64,000 bases of DNA from UBA11606 sp965243715 (lineage in GTDB: Bacteria; Actinomycetota; Acidimicrobiia; Acidimicrobiales; Aldehydirespiratoraceae): NCBI GenBank assembly GCA_965243715.1, contig CBDEVU010000017.1:682001-746000 (forward strand), written 5' to 3'. The notes beneath the pieces are model-generated. The model saw only the letters and a list, made by a program, of their open reading frames with translations, was not told the DNA's origin and did not search any database. Position numbers and translations under genes: made by a program. The stretch's first letter is position 1. Every line of letters begins with the position of its first letter. Positions 24,263 to 33,046 of this stretch are shown one piece after another.

Positions 24263-24823
24263 CTAGCGCTCTTGTAGCAAGCACTCAACCAGATCAATAA
24301 CCGCGGCTCGATCGGCCTCGCTCGGGCGGGCCAGACCGAAAAGATCTATCAGCCACAGGCCATCGCCCACGATCCGGGCCAGCAAGCCCAAGGCGGGATC
24401 GAGTCCGTCGTCGTTCATCAGCCGCTGCTGCCACGCGTCGAACACTTCTGCGGCCGGACCAAGTTTACCGTCACCGGCAGCCGAAGCGGCAAAGATAGCG
24501 GTAGCCGCATCGGCTTGGTGTACGTCGGGGCGTCGAACGTATTCGAGATAAGCCCGAGCGAACGCCCCCGGAACGGCACCGTCGGTTAGCTCATCAAGAC
24601 CGGCGTCGGCATCGGCAAGCGTTTTTTCCAACAGTCCAGTAACTAGAGCCTCCTTGGAAGCAAAGTGATATAGGAGCCCACCCTTAGAAACACCGGCCTC
24701 TTCGGCCACCCGAGCCAGCGTCAAGCGGGGAACGCCATCGCGGCGAACCACGGCGGTAGCCGCGTCAAGCAAGCGGGCCCGCGTCCGCGCCGACTTTTGC
24801 TGCTGAGGTCCGAGTTCGGTCAT
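24263..24823 (-). CDS. TetR/AcrR-family transcriptional regulator
   Basis: A 186-residue regulator. The N-terminal HTH spans about 14-58 (TRARLLDAATAVV ... LARVAEEAGVSKGGLLYHFASKEAL), with a ligand-binding helical domain after it. It is encoded just upstream of the GMC oxidoreductase on the same strand, and a near-perfect palindrome lies between them, so it likely represses that gene until an alcohol or related substrate binds. It starts 12 bp after the glnS stop and could be read through from glnS. Confidence 0.88.
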   Translation of the reverse strand: MTELGPQQQKSARTRARLLDAATAVVRRDGVPRLTLARVAEEAGVSKGGLLYHFASKEALVTGLLEKTLADADAGLDELTDGAVPGAFARAYLEYVRRPDVHQADAATAIFAASAAGDGKLGPAAEVFDAWQQRLMNDDGLDPALGLLARIVGDGLWLIDLFGLARPSEADRAAVIDLVECLLQER

Positions 24824-24835
24824 ATGGTTCGGAGG

Positions 24836-26551
24836 CTAACCCTGCCGCTTTTGGATGTTCGCCCACTCATCGCGGAGACCAACCGTGCGGTGAAAGAGCG
24901 TGGGCGGCGCCTCCGGATCATCATCGAGGTCCCGAGCGAAGTAACCGAGGCGCTCGAACTGCACGACCTCGCCGGGTGCGATGTCAACCACCGCGGGTTC
25001 GACCTTAGCAGGCCGAATCGTGCGGGAGTCCGGATTGAGCGAGGCCAACGGGTCCTCACCGTCCGCACCGGGGCGCGGCTGGATGAAGAGCCTGTCGTAT
25101 AGGGCAACGTCGACATCGAGGGCATGCTCGGCCGACACCCAATGCAGCGTGGCTTTGACCTTGCGCCCATCGGGAGCTTGGCCGCCCGTCGTCTCGGGGT
25201 CATAGGTACACAGCACCCGGCTGATCCTTCCGTCAGCGCCATACTCGACATCGGTACAGGTGACGAAGTAGCCCGCCCGGAGGCGAACCTCGCGGCCCGG
25301 TGCCAGCCGGTAGAACCGCTTCGGCGGATCAATCATGAAGTCTTCACGCTCGATGAACAGCCGGCCAGAGAAAGGCACTGGGCGGGTACCCGCGGAATCG
25401 TCTTCGGGATTGTTGACCGCCTCACGCATATCGCCCTCGCCCGCCGATCCCACGGGCCAGTTAGTGATGACAACCTCAAGGGGATCGAGGACAGCCAAGC
25501 GTCGCTGCGCCGTCGTGTTGTGATGCGTGCGAACAAACGACTCGAGCAGTTCGATTTCGTGAACGCCGTTGACCTTAGCAACCCCGATATGGCGGCAAAA
25601 GTCGCGGATGGCAGGAGCTGGATAACCGCGGCGACGCAAACCCCGCAGGCTCGGCATACGTGGGTCGTCCCACCCGTCAACATGGCCTTCCGCCACTAAT
25701 TGCCGCAGTTTGCGCTTCGACATAACAGTGTGAGTCAGGTTAAGCCGAGCAAATTCACGCTGGCGAGGACGGTCCGGACCAAGACCGATCTGCTCATGAT
25801 ACCAGTCGTAAAGCGGCCGGTGAGAGTCGAACTCGAGGGTGCAAAGGGAGTGCGTAGTGCCCTCGAGTGCATCGGATTGACCGTGGGCCCAATCGTAGGT
25901 CGGGTAGATTTTCCACTCGTCGCCTGTGCGGAAGTGGCCGGTGTTACGAATGCGGTACATGACCGGATCGCGCATCTGCAGGTTCTCGTGGTTCATGTCG
26001 ATTTTGGCCCGCAGAACCCGGTCACGGTCCTCGAACTCGCCGTTTTTCATCCGTTCAAACAAGTCAAGGTTCTCCGCGACCGAGCGATCGCGCCACGGGG
26101 AATCAACCCCCGGGGTCGTGAAACCACCACGGTTTTTCGAAATCGCGGCTGGGTCCTGATCGTCGACGTAGGCCCGACCCATCTCAATCAAGGTCACCGC
26201 CCAGCGGTAGAGGGGCGAGAAGTAGTCCGACGCGTAGGCCGGTTCGCCTGGATCGAAACCCAGCCAGCGAACGTCTTGTTGGATCGCCTCGACAAAGGCT
26301 GCGTCTTCGGTTTCGGGGTTGGTGTCGTCAAACCGCAGTTGACAGCGCCCGTTGAACTCATTGGCTACCCCGAAGTTCAAACAGATCGACTTGGCGTGAC
26401 CAATGTGAAGGAAGCCGTTCGGCTCGGGCGGGAAGCGGGTCTGCACCCGACCGCCGTACGGGCCATCCAAAGCATGTCCTATCAGCATCTCGCGAATGAA
26501 GTCGGTGCCCGAAGTTCTCGTTGATCGATCGTCGCCTGCGGTGTCGCTCAC
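24836..26551 (-). CDS. glnS: Glutaminyl-tRNA synthetase
   Basis: A 571-residue class I synthetase that charges tRNA-Gln. The HIGH motif is PPEPNGFLHIGHAKS, the KMSKS equivalent is HTVMSKRKL, and the substrate loop LRFDDTNPETED is characteristic. The C-terminal anticodon-binding beta barrels follow (FMIDPPKRFYRLAPGREVRLR). The start is taken as GTG 26551 (VSDTAGDD...), 56 bp from the divergent CoA-transferase start. Most actinobacteria make Gln-tRNA by transamidation, so GlnRS is notable here. The open frame extends upstream but overlaps the CoA-transferase. Confidence 0.92.
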   Translation of the reverse strand: MSDTAGDDRSTRTSGTDFIREMLIGHALDGPYGGRVQTRFPPEPNGFLHIGHAKSICLNFGVANEFNGRCQLRFDDTNPETEDAAFVEAIQQDVRWLGFDPGEPAYASDYFSPLYRWAVTLIEMGRAYVDDQDPAAISKNRGGFTTPGVDSPWRDRSVAENLDLFERMKNGEFEDRDRVLRAKIDMNHENLQMRDPVMYRIRNTGHFRTGDEWKIYPTYDWAHGQSDALEGTTHSLCTLEFDSHRPLYDWYHEQIGLGPDRPRQREFARLNLTHTVMSKRKLRQLVAEGHVDGWDDPRMPSLRGLRRRGYPAPAIRDFCRHIGVAKVNGVHEIELLESFVRTHHNTTAQRRLAVLDPLEVVITNWPVGSAGEGDMREAVNNPEDDSAGTRPVPFSGRLFIEREDFMIDPPKRFYRLAPGREVRLRAGYFVTCTDVEYGADGRISRVLCTYDPETTGGQAPDGRKVKATLHWVSAEHALDVDVALYDRLFIQPRPGADGEDPLASLNPDSRTIRPAKVEPAVVDIAPGEVVQFERLGYFARDLDDDPEAPPTLFHRTVGLRDEWANIQKRQG

Positions 26552-26607
26552 CCCCGTAATCCAACCGGGGTACGGCAAGGACGGCAACTCCTGCCAAACT
26601 GCACGCC

Positions 26608-27777
26608 ATGGCCGACCAAGCACACCACGCCGCCCCGCCGCTTGCTGGACTTCGGGTTATCGACTTTTCCCGCGTTCTGGCCGGTCCCCTCATCGGTCAG
26701 ACGCTCGGTGACCTCGGCGCTGACGTCATCAAAATCGAGCGACCAGAGCAGGGCGACGACACCCGCGCATGGGGTCCACCGTGGCACGACCAACCCGAAC
26801 CGCAAGCCACCTACTACCTCTCGTTGAACCGCAACAAGCGCTCCATCGTACTCGATCTCAAAGCACCTGGCGATATTGCCTTTGCTCGCCGCCTGGCCCT
26901 CACCGGCGATGTCGTTTTAGACAACTTCCGCCCCGGCTTCCTTGAGAAACTCAACCTGGATCACGCCTCCCTGGCCGCCGCGAAACCAGACATCGTTACG
27001 GCCACGATCACCGCCTTTGGCGCCGGCACCTCCGCCGCCCAACTGCCCGGCTACGACCTCGTTGCGCAAGGCATGGGCGGACTCATGCATCTGACCGGCG
27101 AAGTGGACGGTCGACCGTTGCGCGTCGGAGTCCCAATAGTCGACATGATGAGCGGCATGAACGCCACGATCGGGGTACTCGCGGCCCTCACCGAGCGGGC
27201 CTCGACTGGGATCGGCCGTCACGTCGAGGTATCCCTCTTCGACACGGCGATCTGGTCCTTATTGAATCATCACGCCGGGGTGCTCATGGGCGGGACCAAC
27301 CCGGGTCGCGGCGGTAACCGTCACCCGTCGATTTCACCCTATGAGTCCTACACCACCTCTGACGGCGACATCATCATCGCGGCCGCCAACGACAAACTCT
27401 TTGCCGGTCTGTGTCGAGCCATCAACCGCCCCGACCTAGGCAACGACGCGCGGTTCGTGACAAACCCCGACCGTCGCCGCCACAGCGAAGAACTCAACGC
27501 CGAGATAAACGCCGCACTCGCGTCCGATACCCGGGCCGGTTGGATCGCCAAGTTGCGGGCCCAGGATGTCCCGTGCGGGCCGATCAACTCCATCCCCGAA
27601 GCAATTGCCTGGGGCGAATCAATGGCAATCGAGCCGCTGGTAACCGGAGACGATGGCTACACGGCTGTCCGCAGCCCGATTCGTATCGACGGCGCGGTTT
27701 CGTCTTGGGCCCGTCGGCCGCCCACCCTCGGGGAGCACTCCGCTGAGATCCGCCACGAGGTGGACGGCCCCCAATGA
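26608..27777 (+). CDS. CaiB/BaiF-family (class III) CoA-transferase
   Basis: A 389-residue class III CoA-transferase that moves CoA between carboxylic acids. Hallmarks: LAGLRVIDFSRVLAGPLIGQTLGDLGADVIKIE at the N-terminus, the SLNRNKRSIVLDLK segment, and the catalytic Asp in LPGYDLVAQGMGG. The substrate may be a branched or aromatic acid. A possible degenerate -10 (CAAACT, 7 nt upstream of the ATG) is present. It heads a stretch of genes for acyl-CoA metabolism. Confidence 0.9.
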   Translation: MADQAHHAAPPLAGLRVIDFSRVLAGPLIGQTLGDLGADVIKIERPEQGDDTRAWGPPWHDQPEPQATYYLSLNRNKRSIVLDLKAPGDIAFARRLALTGDVVLDNFRPGFLEKLNLDHASLAAAKPDIVTATITAFGAGTSAAQLPGYDLVAQGMGGLMHLTGEVDGRPLRVGVPIVDMMSGMNATIGVLAALTERASTGIGRHVEVSLFDTAIWSLLNHHAGVLMGGTNPGRGGNRHPSISPYESYTTSDGDIIIAAANDKLFAGLCRAINRPDLGNDARFVTNPDRRRHSEELNAEINAALASDTRAGWIAKLRAQDVPCGPINSIPEAIAWGESMAIEPLVTGDDGYTAVRSPIRIDGAVSSWARRPPTLGEHSAEIRHEVDGPQ

Positions 27778-27793
27778 TCGGTAGCATTGCGAG

Positions 27794-28753
27794 ATGCCCG
27801 CCCGCAATATCTTCCCCCGCGCCATGCACTCACTAACTCTTTGGCTGCTTGTTTTTGGCCTAGTCGCCGCCGCTTGCTCGTCAGAGCCCGAAGCCATACC
27901 CGACGTTACGGCCGAGCCCGAAGCCATACCCGAAGCCGTACCCGACGCCCCGGCCGAACCGGAAACCCCAGCCGAGCCGGAACCCGAATCCGCGTCGGAT
28001 CCTTCGGGCAAGCCATCAGATATCAATTTCCCCGGAGTAGCGCCGGCAGAGCTGACCATCACCGTGTTGATCCCGGGGGACGGTCCCTTGGCCGATGTCG
28101 GCGATTCCGTCGTGGTCGACTATGTCGGCGTGCGCAGTCTCGACGGTGTGGAGTTCGACACCAGCTACGGCCGGGCCCCATTTTCGGTTTCGCCGCTCGG
28201 TACCGCCGGGGTCATTCAGGGTTGGAACGACGGTCTGCTCGGGGCCCAGACGGGTTCTCGCATTCAGCTTGACATCCCGTCGGACCTTGCCTACGGCGAA
28301 ACGTCTCGCAGCGACGTCATCCGCGAGAGCGAGCCTCTCACCTTTGTAATCGACGTGCGGGCCGTCATCACCCCATCGGATCCGACTGACGCGCCAAGCG
28401 AGGCGGGCGTAGAGTTGTCAGAAGGCGCCACCGAACTGGTCATCAATGATCTCATCACAGGCGACGGCGAGGTAGTCGAATTAGGGCAGACAGCGGTGTT
28501 TGATCTTCTCCTCTTCCGAGCCGACACCGGCGAACTTCTGGACTCCACCTGGGGCATGACCCCGCTCCAGATACTGCTTGGACCGAACGGCTTCCCAGCC
28601 ATCGTCCGTGGCCTGCCCGGCATGGCCATCGGCGGACGCCGCGCGATTACCTTTCCGCCGGACATGGGCTTTGGCCCCGACGGTAGCCCCGACATCGAGC
28701 TACCGCCGGAGGTCGACGCAATCATCGTCATCGACCTCCGCGCCATTTTCTAA
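27794..28753 (+). CDS. Lipoprotein with two FKBP-type peptidyl-prolyl isomerase domains
   Basis: A 319-residue lipoprotein. A signal peptide ends in LVAAAC (lipobox, Cys at about 28), followed by a Pro/Glu/Ala linker built from a 20-bp repeat with 30-bp period (27884 and 27914). The first FKBP domain (about 85-195) shows GDSVVVDYVG, FDTSYGRAPFSV, VIQGWNDGLLG and LAYGE. The second (about 205-319) is more diverged but keeps GQTAVFDLLLF, LDSTWGMTPLQ and GLPGMAIGGRRAITFPPDMGFG. It likely helps fold exported proteins. The ATG has TAGCAT 6 nt upstream. Confidence 0.88.
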   Translation: MPARNIFPRAMHSLTLWLLVFGLVAAACSSEPEAIPDVTAEPEAIPEAVPDAPAEPETPAEPEPESASDPSGKPSDINFPGVAPAELTITVLIPGDGPLADVGDSVVVDYVGVRSLDGVEFDTSYGRAPFSVSPLGTAGVIQGWNDGLLGAQTGSRIQLDIPSDLAYGETSRSDVIRESEPLTFVIDVRAVITPSDPTDAPSEAGVELSEGATELVINDLITGDGEVVELGQTAVFDLLLFRADTGELLDSTWGMTPLQILLGPNGFPAIVRGLPGMAIGGRRAITFPPDMGFGPDGSPDIELPPEVDAIIVIDLRAIF

Positions 28754-28768
28754 CTAGAATCCCACGAA

Positions 28769-29070
28769 TTGAAGGGGTCCCTGACACCCAAACCGCCGGA
28801 GTGGATCGACACCGCGCCGTTCAAGATCCGGTGCCATCGCGAAATGCGGGCCTCGCCGGAGGAGGTGTGGGCGGCTCTCATCGACCACGACTCTTGGGCC
28901 GAGTGGTTTGAGGCCATCCTCTGGGAGCCAAACCGGGATGGAAGTTCATTTTCCAGCGCGTCCTGCAACGGGGGATGCAGAAAAAGCTGAGCACAGCGCT
29001 GGACGAACTCAGTCGTTACCTCGAACGCACCCGCCGCGAAGCTAACCAAGAGTTGCGTTCCGGCAACTAA
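28769..29070 (+). pseudogene. SRPBCC (START-like) protein with internal deletion and frameshift
   Basis: The N-terminal part from TTG 28769 (TAGAAT 8 nt upstream) encodes a good SRPBCC start: FKIRCHREMRASPEEVWAALIDHDSWAEWFEAI. After about residue 52 the frame reads SSFSSASC and soon stops at about 28990. In a neighbouring frame the DNA encodes GWKFIFQRVLQRGMQKKL and DELSRYLERTRREANQE, a typical SRPBCC C-terminal helix. The middle half of the roughly 145-residue fold is missing, so this is a remnant. Confidence 0.75.
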
Positions 29071-29087
29071 TGGGTCATGGTCAGAGC

Positions 29088-30278
29088 ATGACCAACACCG
29101 CCGATCTCGGACCTGATATTGCTTCTGCCGCGGCTGGAATCGACGAATCCACCATCGAGTTGCGTCGGGCCATTCACCGCGACCCCGAACTCGGACTCGA
29201 CCTGCCCCACACGCAGCGACGCATCACTGAGGCCCTCACCGGCCTCGGGCTCGATATCACACTCGGACGGTCGTCCACGTCGGTCGTCGCCGATCTCGAT
29301 TCCGGCCAGCCGGGCCCCACCGTCTTGCTACGTGGCGACATGGATGCGCTGCCCTTGCAGGAGGATTTCGCGTCGGACTTCCAGTCCAAAAACGACGGCA
29401 AAATGCACGCCTGTGGCCACGACACTCACGTGGCGATGCTGGCCAGTGCGGCTCGACTGCTCGCCGACAACACCGACAGCTTTCGCGGCAAAATCCGGTT
29501 CATGTTCCAACCCGGTGAAGAGGGTTTCCACGGGGCGCAATTGATGATCGACGAAGGGGTACTCGTTGGGGTCGACAGAGCGTTCGCCATTCACGCTTTC
29601 ACCAACCTACCGTCGGGGGTAATCGCCACCAAAGGTGGGGCCCTCCTGGCCTCGGCCGATCGATTCGAGGTCACCGTATACGGTTCCGGCGGTCATGCGT
29701 CGGCGCCGCATCAGTGTACGGACCCGATCCCGGCCATGGCCGCCACCATAACCGGACTTCACACCATGGTCGGTCGTTCTGTGGATGCCACCCGATCCGG
29801 CCTGATCACGGTGAGCCACGTGCGGGCCGGAACCACAAACAACATCATTCCGCCCCACGCATACATAGAGGGAACCATCCGTTCGCACGACGAAGAAACC
29901 CGCGACCTACTCAAAACCAACATCAAACGTGTGGCAGGGGGGATCGCCAGCGCCCACGGGTGCTCCTGCCAAGCCGACATCGAGCCCGGCTATCCCGTCA
30001 CTGTCAACCACGACGACCAGGCCGATTTGGTGGGCGAAGTCACCCACGCCGTGCTGGGCGAGGATGCCTTCTGGGCCATGCCGCGCGCCATCATGGGCGC
30101 GGAAGACTTCAGCTATGTGCTGCAGCACGTGCCGGGGGCGATGGCGTTTCTCGGCGTGTGCTCCGAAGACGAGCACTGGGAAACGGCCGCACCTAACCAT
30201 TCCAACCTGATGCACGTCGACGAAAACGCCATGTCTCGTGGTGTCGCTCTGTACACCGCGATGGCCCTCGCCGGGTAG
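29088..30278 (+). CDS. M20-family amidohydrolase (hippurate/IAA-amino acid hydrolase type)
   Basis: A 396-residue metallo-amidohydrolase. Metal-binding motifs: HACGHDTHVAM (Cys/His), PGEEGFHGA with the catalytic Glu, AIHAFTNLP, and the final PNHSNLMHVDE. The dimerisation domain spans about 175-295. It cleaves N-acyl amino acids or similar amides. ATG 29088 is preferred over 29070 because CATGGT lies 6 nt upstream and the start of the family sequence fits; 29070 would overlap the stop of the decayed SRPBCC gene. Confidence 0.88.
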   Translation: MTNTADLGPDIASAAAGIDESTIELRRAIHRDPELGLDLPHTQRRITEALTGLGLDITLGRSSTSVVADLDSGQPGPTVLLRGDMDALPLQEDFASDFQSKNDGKMHACGHDTHVAMLASAARLLADNTDSFRGKIRFMFQPGEEGFHGAQLMIDEGVLVGVDRAFAIHAFTNLPSGVIATKGGALLASADRFEVTVYGSGGHASAPHQCTDPIPAMAATITGLHTMVGRSVDATRSGLITVSHVRAGTTNNIIPPHAYIEGTIRSHDEETRDLLKTNIKRVAGGIASAHGCSCQADIEPGYPVTVNHDDQADLVGEVTHAVLGEDAFWAMPRAIMGAEDFSYVLQHVPGAMAFLGVCSEDEHWETAAPNHSNLMHVDENAMSRGVALYTAMALAG

Positions 30279-30293
30279 CTCCGGCGGCTGCGA

Positions 30294-31082
30294 TCACATC
30301 GTGAAACGCAGGCTGCGGGCCGCTCGGTCGCCCCATGTCGCGTCACCCGTCCACGAGATTCGGCCCGCGTCGATCCGTTCTTGTGGATCAATTCGACCAC
30401 ACGCCAGCATCACAAACGTCTCCGTATCGGCAGTCAGGGTGAACGTCGGATCCTCAACCGCTTCAACCAAACCGGCCCGCTTACCGTTCACCGCGACGTA
30501 GAAGCTCAGCGGGGTTCCGCCGGTGACGTTCACCGCCATCGACATGCCGTCCTCGAGGCCAATCAACTTGCCCGCTATGTAGCCCATCGAGCGGTGGACC
30601 TGGTTGACGGCCATCGCCGCGCCGAGCCCATCGTCAGGCAGCGAAATTCCGAGAGGCAAGGCAATATCACGGGCGTGAACCCAATGATCAAAAATCCGAA
30701 TCTGCAGGAAGGAACCAAAGGTTTGACGGCCGACTGGGGTAATGCTCGGCTCATCAAGCACCTCCTCCGAGCGACCCTTGAGGTCAGCCAGGCGGCCACG
30801 GGCCACGGCCGCAGACTCGGCGTTGAAGTCATCGCCTGACATCGTGGCCGCGGCAGCCATGAACGAGTGCATCTCCGCCAACGGTGGGGGCTCCTCGGTC
30901 GACGGGCCCCAACCGGTGAGCAATTTATCGACCCCAATCACGTGGGCCACGCAGGCCCTCACGTTCCAGTCCGGACACAACGACGGTACCGACCATTGCT
31001 CGTCGGTCAGTTCACCGGTCACCCCGGCGAGTTCGCCATATGCAAATCGATGAGCGGTGATGTAGTCAGCGAGAGTGGCCAT
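30294..31082 (-). CDS. Mycothiol-dependent maleylpyruvate isomerase-like (DinB-fold) protein
   Basis: A 262-residue protein of the MDMPI/DinB superfamily with an SCP2-like C-terminal domain. The N-terminal four-helix bundle has ELTDEQWSVPSLCPDWNVRACVAHVIG, with a His typical of the metal site, and RIFDHWVHARDIALPLG supplies the second and third ligands. Such proteins use mycothiol, supporting an actinobacterial host. The ATG has TAAGGT (31090-31095) 7 nt upstream on the minus strand. Confidence 0.85.
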   Translation of the reverse strand: MATLADYITAHRFAYGELAGVTGELTDEQWSVPSLCPDWNVRACVAHVIGVDKLLTGWGPSTEEPPPLAEMHSFMAAAATMSGDDFNAESAAVARGRLADLKGRSEEVLDEPSITPVGRQTFGSFLQIRIFDHWVHARDIALPLGISLPDDGLGAAMAVNQVHRSMGYIAGKLIGLEDGMSMAVNVTGGTPLSFYVAVNGKRAGLVEAVEDPTFTLTADTETFVMLACGRIDPQERIDAGRISWTGDATWGDRAARSLRFTM

Positions 31083-31138
31083 GGCTCTGACCTTACGACG
31101 AGTTAGGCTAGGCAGCGATTGTCAGGCAGACTTTCCCC

Positions 31139-32332
31139 ATGACTTCCGATCTTCACCGAGTCGAAGCGGCCCTCGACGCTCTCCTTTCCGAACATAACCC
31201 ACTAACTGAGAGCTACCAGGAGTTTCGCGGCCACCGATTCGACGCCGGACTGGCCTGGGTAATGTATCCCGAGGGCAACGGTGGGCTCGCCGTAGCCCCC
31301 CAACTCCAACGAGTCGCCAACCAACGACTGCTCGCCGCGGGAGCTCCACCCATGGACCCGGCCATGTTTTTCATTGCCCTGATTGGTCCCACCATCGTCA
31401 CCCACGGCTCCGATGAAGTAAAGCAGCGCTTTTTGCGTCCCATGTTCACCGGCGAGGAGAAGTGGTGTCAGCTGTTTTCTGAACCGGGTGCGGGCTCTGA
31501 CTTTGCCGGACTCGGAACCAAGGCCGTGAAAGACGGCGACGAGTGGACAGTCAACGGTCAAAAGGTATGGAATACGCTCGCTCATATTGCCGACTTTGGC
31601 ATGCTCGTCACCCGTACTGATCCCAACGTGCCCAAGCACCGCGGCATGACCTACTTCGCCCTCGACATGACGCTTCCCGGTGTCGAAATTCGCCCTCTGC
31701 GCCAAATCACCGGCGAAGCCGAGTTCAACGAGGTCTACCTGACCGACGTGCGCGTGAGCGACGCCCACCGCATCGGTGCCGAAGGTGAAGGCTGGCGCGC
31801 CGCGCTGACCACGCTAATGAACGAACGCAACGCCATCGGTGGCGGCAGTGGGGGCGGCCCTACGCTGGGCGGCGGATCCATCGGCTCCCTCGTCGACATC
31901 TACCAAACCACAGGCAACAACCACACTGGCGCCGCTCGCGACGAAGTCATGCAACTCTGGATTCGAGCCGAAACTTTCCGCCTCACCAACATGCGAGCCG
32001 CCCAACTCGCGAAGGCGGGCAACCCTGGTCCAGAAGGCTCGGTGGGGAAGGCACTCATGGCCAACCTCAACCAAGATATTTTCGAAAAGGGGGTCGACCT
32101 AATGGGCATGAACGGACAAATCAACTACGACTACACGTTCCGCGTCCCCGAATCGACCGACATGTCAGCCGCGGGCGGCATTGGTCACGCCTTCTTACGA
32201 GCCCGCGCTAATTCCATCGAGGGAGGCACCACTGAGGTCATGAAGAACATTCTCGGCGAGCAAGTCCTCGGCCTCCCCGGCGAACCGCGGGTCGATAAGG
32301 AAATCCCCTGGATCGACATCCCCCGCGGCTAG
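31139..32332 (+). CDS. Acyl-CoA dehydrogenase
   Basis: A 397-residue FAD-dependent acyl-CoA dehydrogenase. Motifs: WCQLFSEPGAGSDFAGL for FAD and substrate binding, KVWNTLAHIADFGMLVTRTD, and the C-terminal IEGGTTEVMKNILGEQVLGLP that contacts FAD. A Gly-rich insert (GGGSGGGPTLGGGS) follows the middle domain. It converges on the crotonase gene with a 4-bp overlap. The chain-length preference is unknown. Confidence 0.9.
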   Translation: MTSDLHRVEAALDALLSEHNPLTESYQEFRGHRFDAGLAWVMYPEGNGGLAVAPQLQRVANQRLLAAGAPPMDPAMFFIALIGPTIVTHGSDEVKQRFLRPMFTGEEKWCQLFSEPGAGSDFAGLGTKAVKDGDEWTVNGQKVWNTLAHIADFGMLVTRTDPNVPKHRGMTYFALDMTLPGVEIRPLRQITGEAEFNEVYLTDVRVSDAHRIGAEGEGWRAALTTLMNERNAIGGGSGGGPTLGGGSIGSLVDIYQTTGNNHTGAARDEVMQLWIRAETFRLTNMRAAQLAKAGNPGPEGSVGKALMANLNQDIFEKGVDLMGMNGQINYDYTFRVPESTDMSAAGGIGHAFLRARANSIEGGTTEVMKNILGEQVLGLPGEPRVDKEIPWIDIPRG

Positions 32333-33006
32333 CCGGAGGTCAGGTCACCGCCGAGGTGGGCAACCACGTCAGGGTAGAGCTGTTCTTTGATCGTGGTGAG
32401 GTTCGGCCCCGCCGTATTCGCGTGGGGTCGACCCAACGCGATGGCGGTATCGAGCAACCGATCGAGGGGCGCTACCGCATTCACGATGCCCGCGGCCCGC
32501 GCCTCTTGTCCGGAGTAGCGGGCCCCCGACGCGATCGAAACCCGTAGGGTCTGCGGCGACAATGCGGCCTTGGCCACGGCCATCAACGACGCCGGAAACG
32601 ACATATCCAGATGGATTTCGGGGAAGCAGAAGAAACCCCGGTCCTCGCGCATCACGGCCTGGTCGTGAGCCATCAACAAAAAAGCCCCCATACCAAACGC
32701 ATGACCATTAACCGCGGCGACCGTCGGCGCCGGAAACAACATGATCCGGCGCACCACGTGTTCGATTCGGCGCACGTAGGCCGCGATTTCCCGGTTCGCC
32801 ACCGACGACATGTACGACACGTCTAGCCCATTGGAGTAGTGCTTGGCACCTCCTGTGGTGACCAAAAGTTTCGGCCCGTCGACCGCTTCAACTTGGTCGA
32901 GCAAGGCATTCATCTCGGTTGCCCAAGCGTCGGTCGTGACGTTCTCGTCGGCACCGTAGCTAATAACAAAGACTTGGTCGGTGTGGGTGAGTGTCGGTTC
33001 GGCCAT
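32329..33006 (-). CDS. Enoyl-CoA hydratase/isomerase (crotonase) family protein
   Basis: A 225-residue crotonase-fold protein, short for the family. GGAKHYSNGLDVSYM forms the first oxyanion-hole segment and VAAVNGHAFGMGAFLLMAHDQAVM the second; FPEIHLDMSF carries an active-site-region acidic residue. It resembles delta3,delta2-enoyl-CoA isomerases. Start ATG 33006 has TAGGGT (33014-33019, minus) 7 nt upstream, divergent from the MaoC gene 40 bp away. Longer in-frame extension to 33090 would overlap MaoC and is not family-like. Confidence 0.85.
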   Translation of the reverse strand: MAEPTLTHTDQVFVISYGADENVTTDAWATEMNALLDQVEAVDGPKLLVTTGGAKHYSNGLDVSYMSSVANREIAAYVRRIEHVVRRIMLFPAPTVAAVNGHAFGMGAFLLMAHDQAVMREDRGFFCFPEIHLDMSFPASLMAVAKAALSPQTLRVSIASGARYSGQEARAAGIVNAVAPLDRLLDTAIALGRPHANTAGPNLTTIKEQLYPDVVAHLGGDLTSG

Positions 33007-33013
33007 TGCGCCA

Positions 33014-33039
33014 ACCCTAGTGACCATGTCGTCTACCAT
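33014..33039. promoter_or_regulatory. Divergent leaderless promoter pair (crotonase / MaoC)
   Basis: TAGGGT on the minus strand (33014-33019) precedes the crotonase ATG by 7 nt, and TACCAT on the plus strand (33034-33039) precedes the MaoC ATG by 7 nt. Confidence 0.45.
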
Positions 33040-33046
33040 CTCGGCC

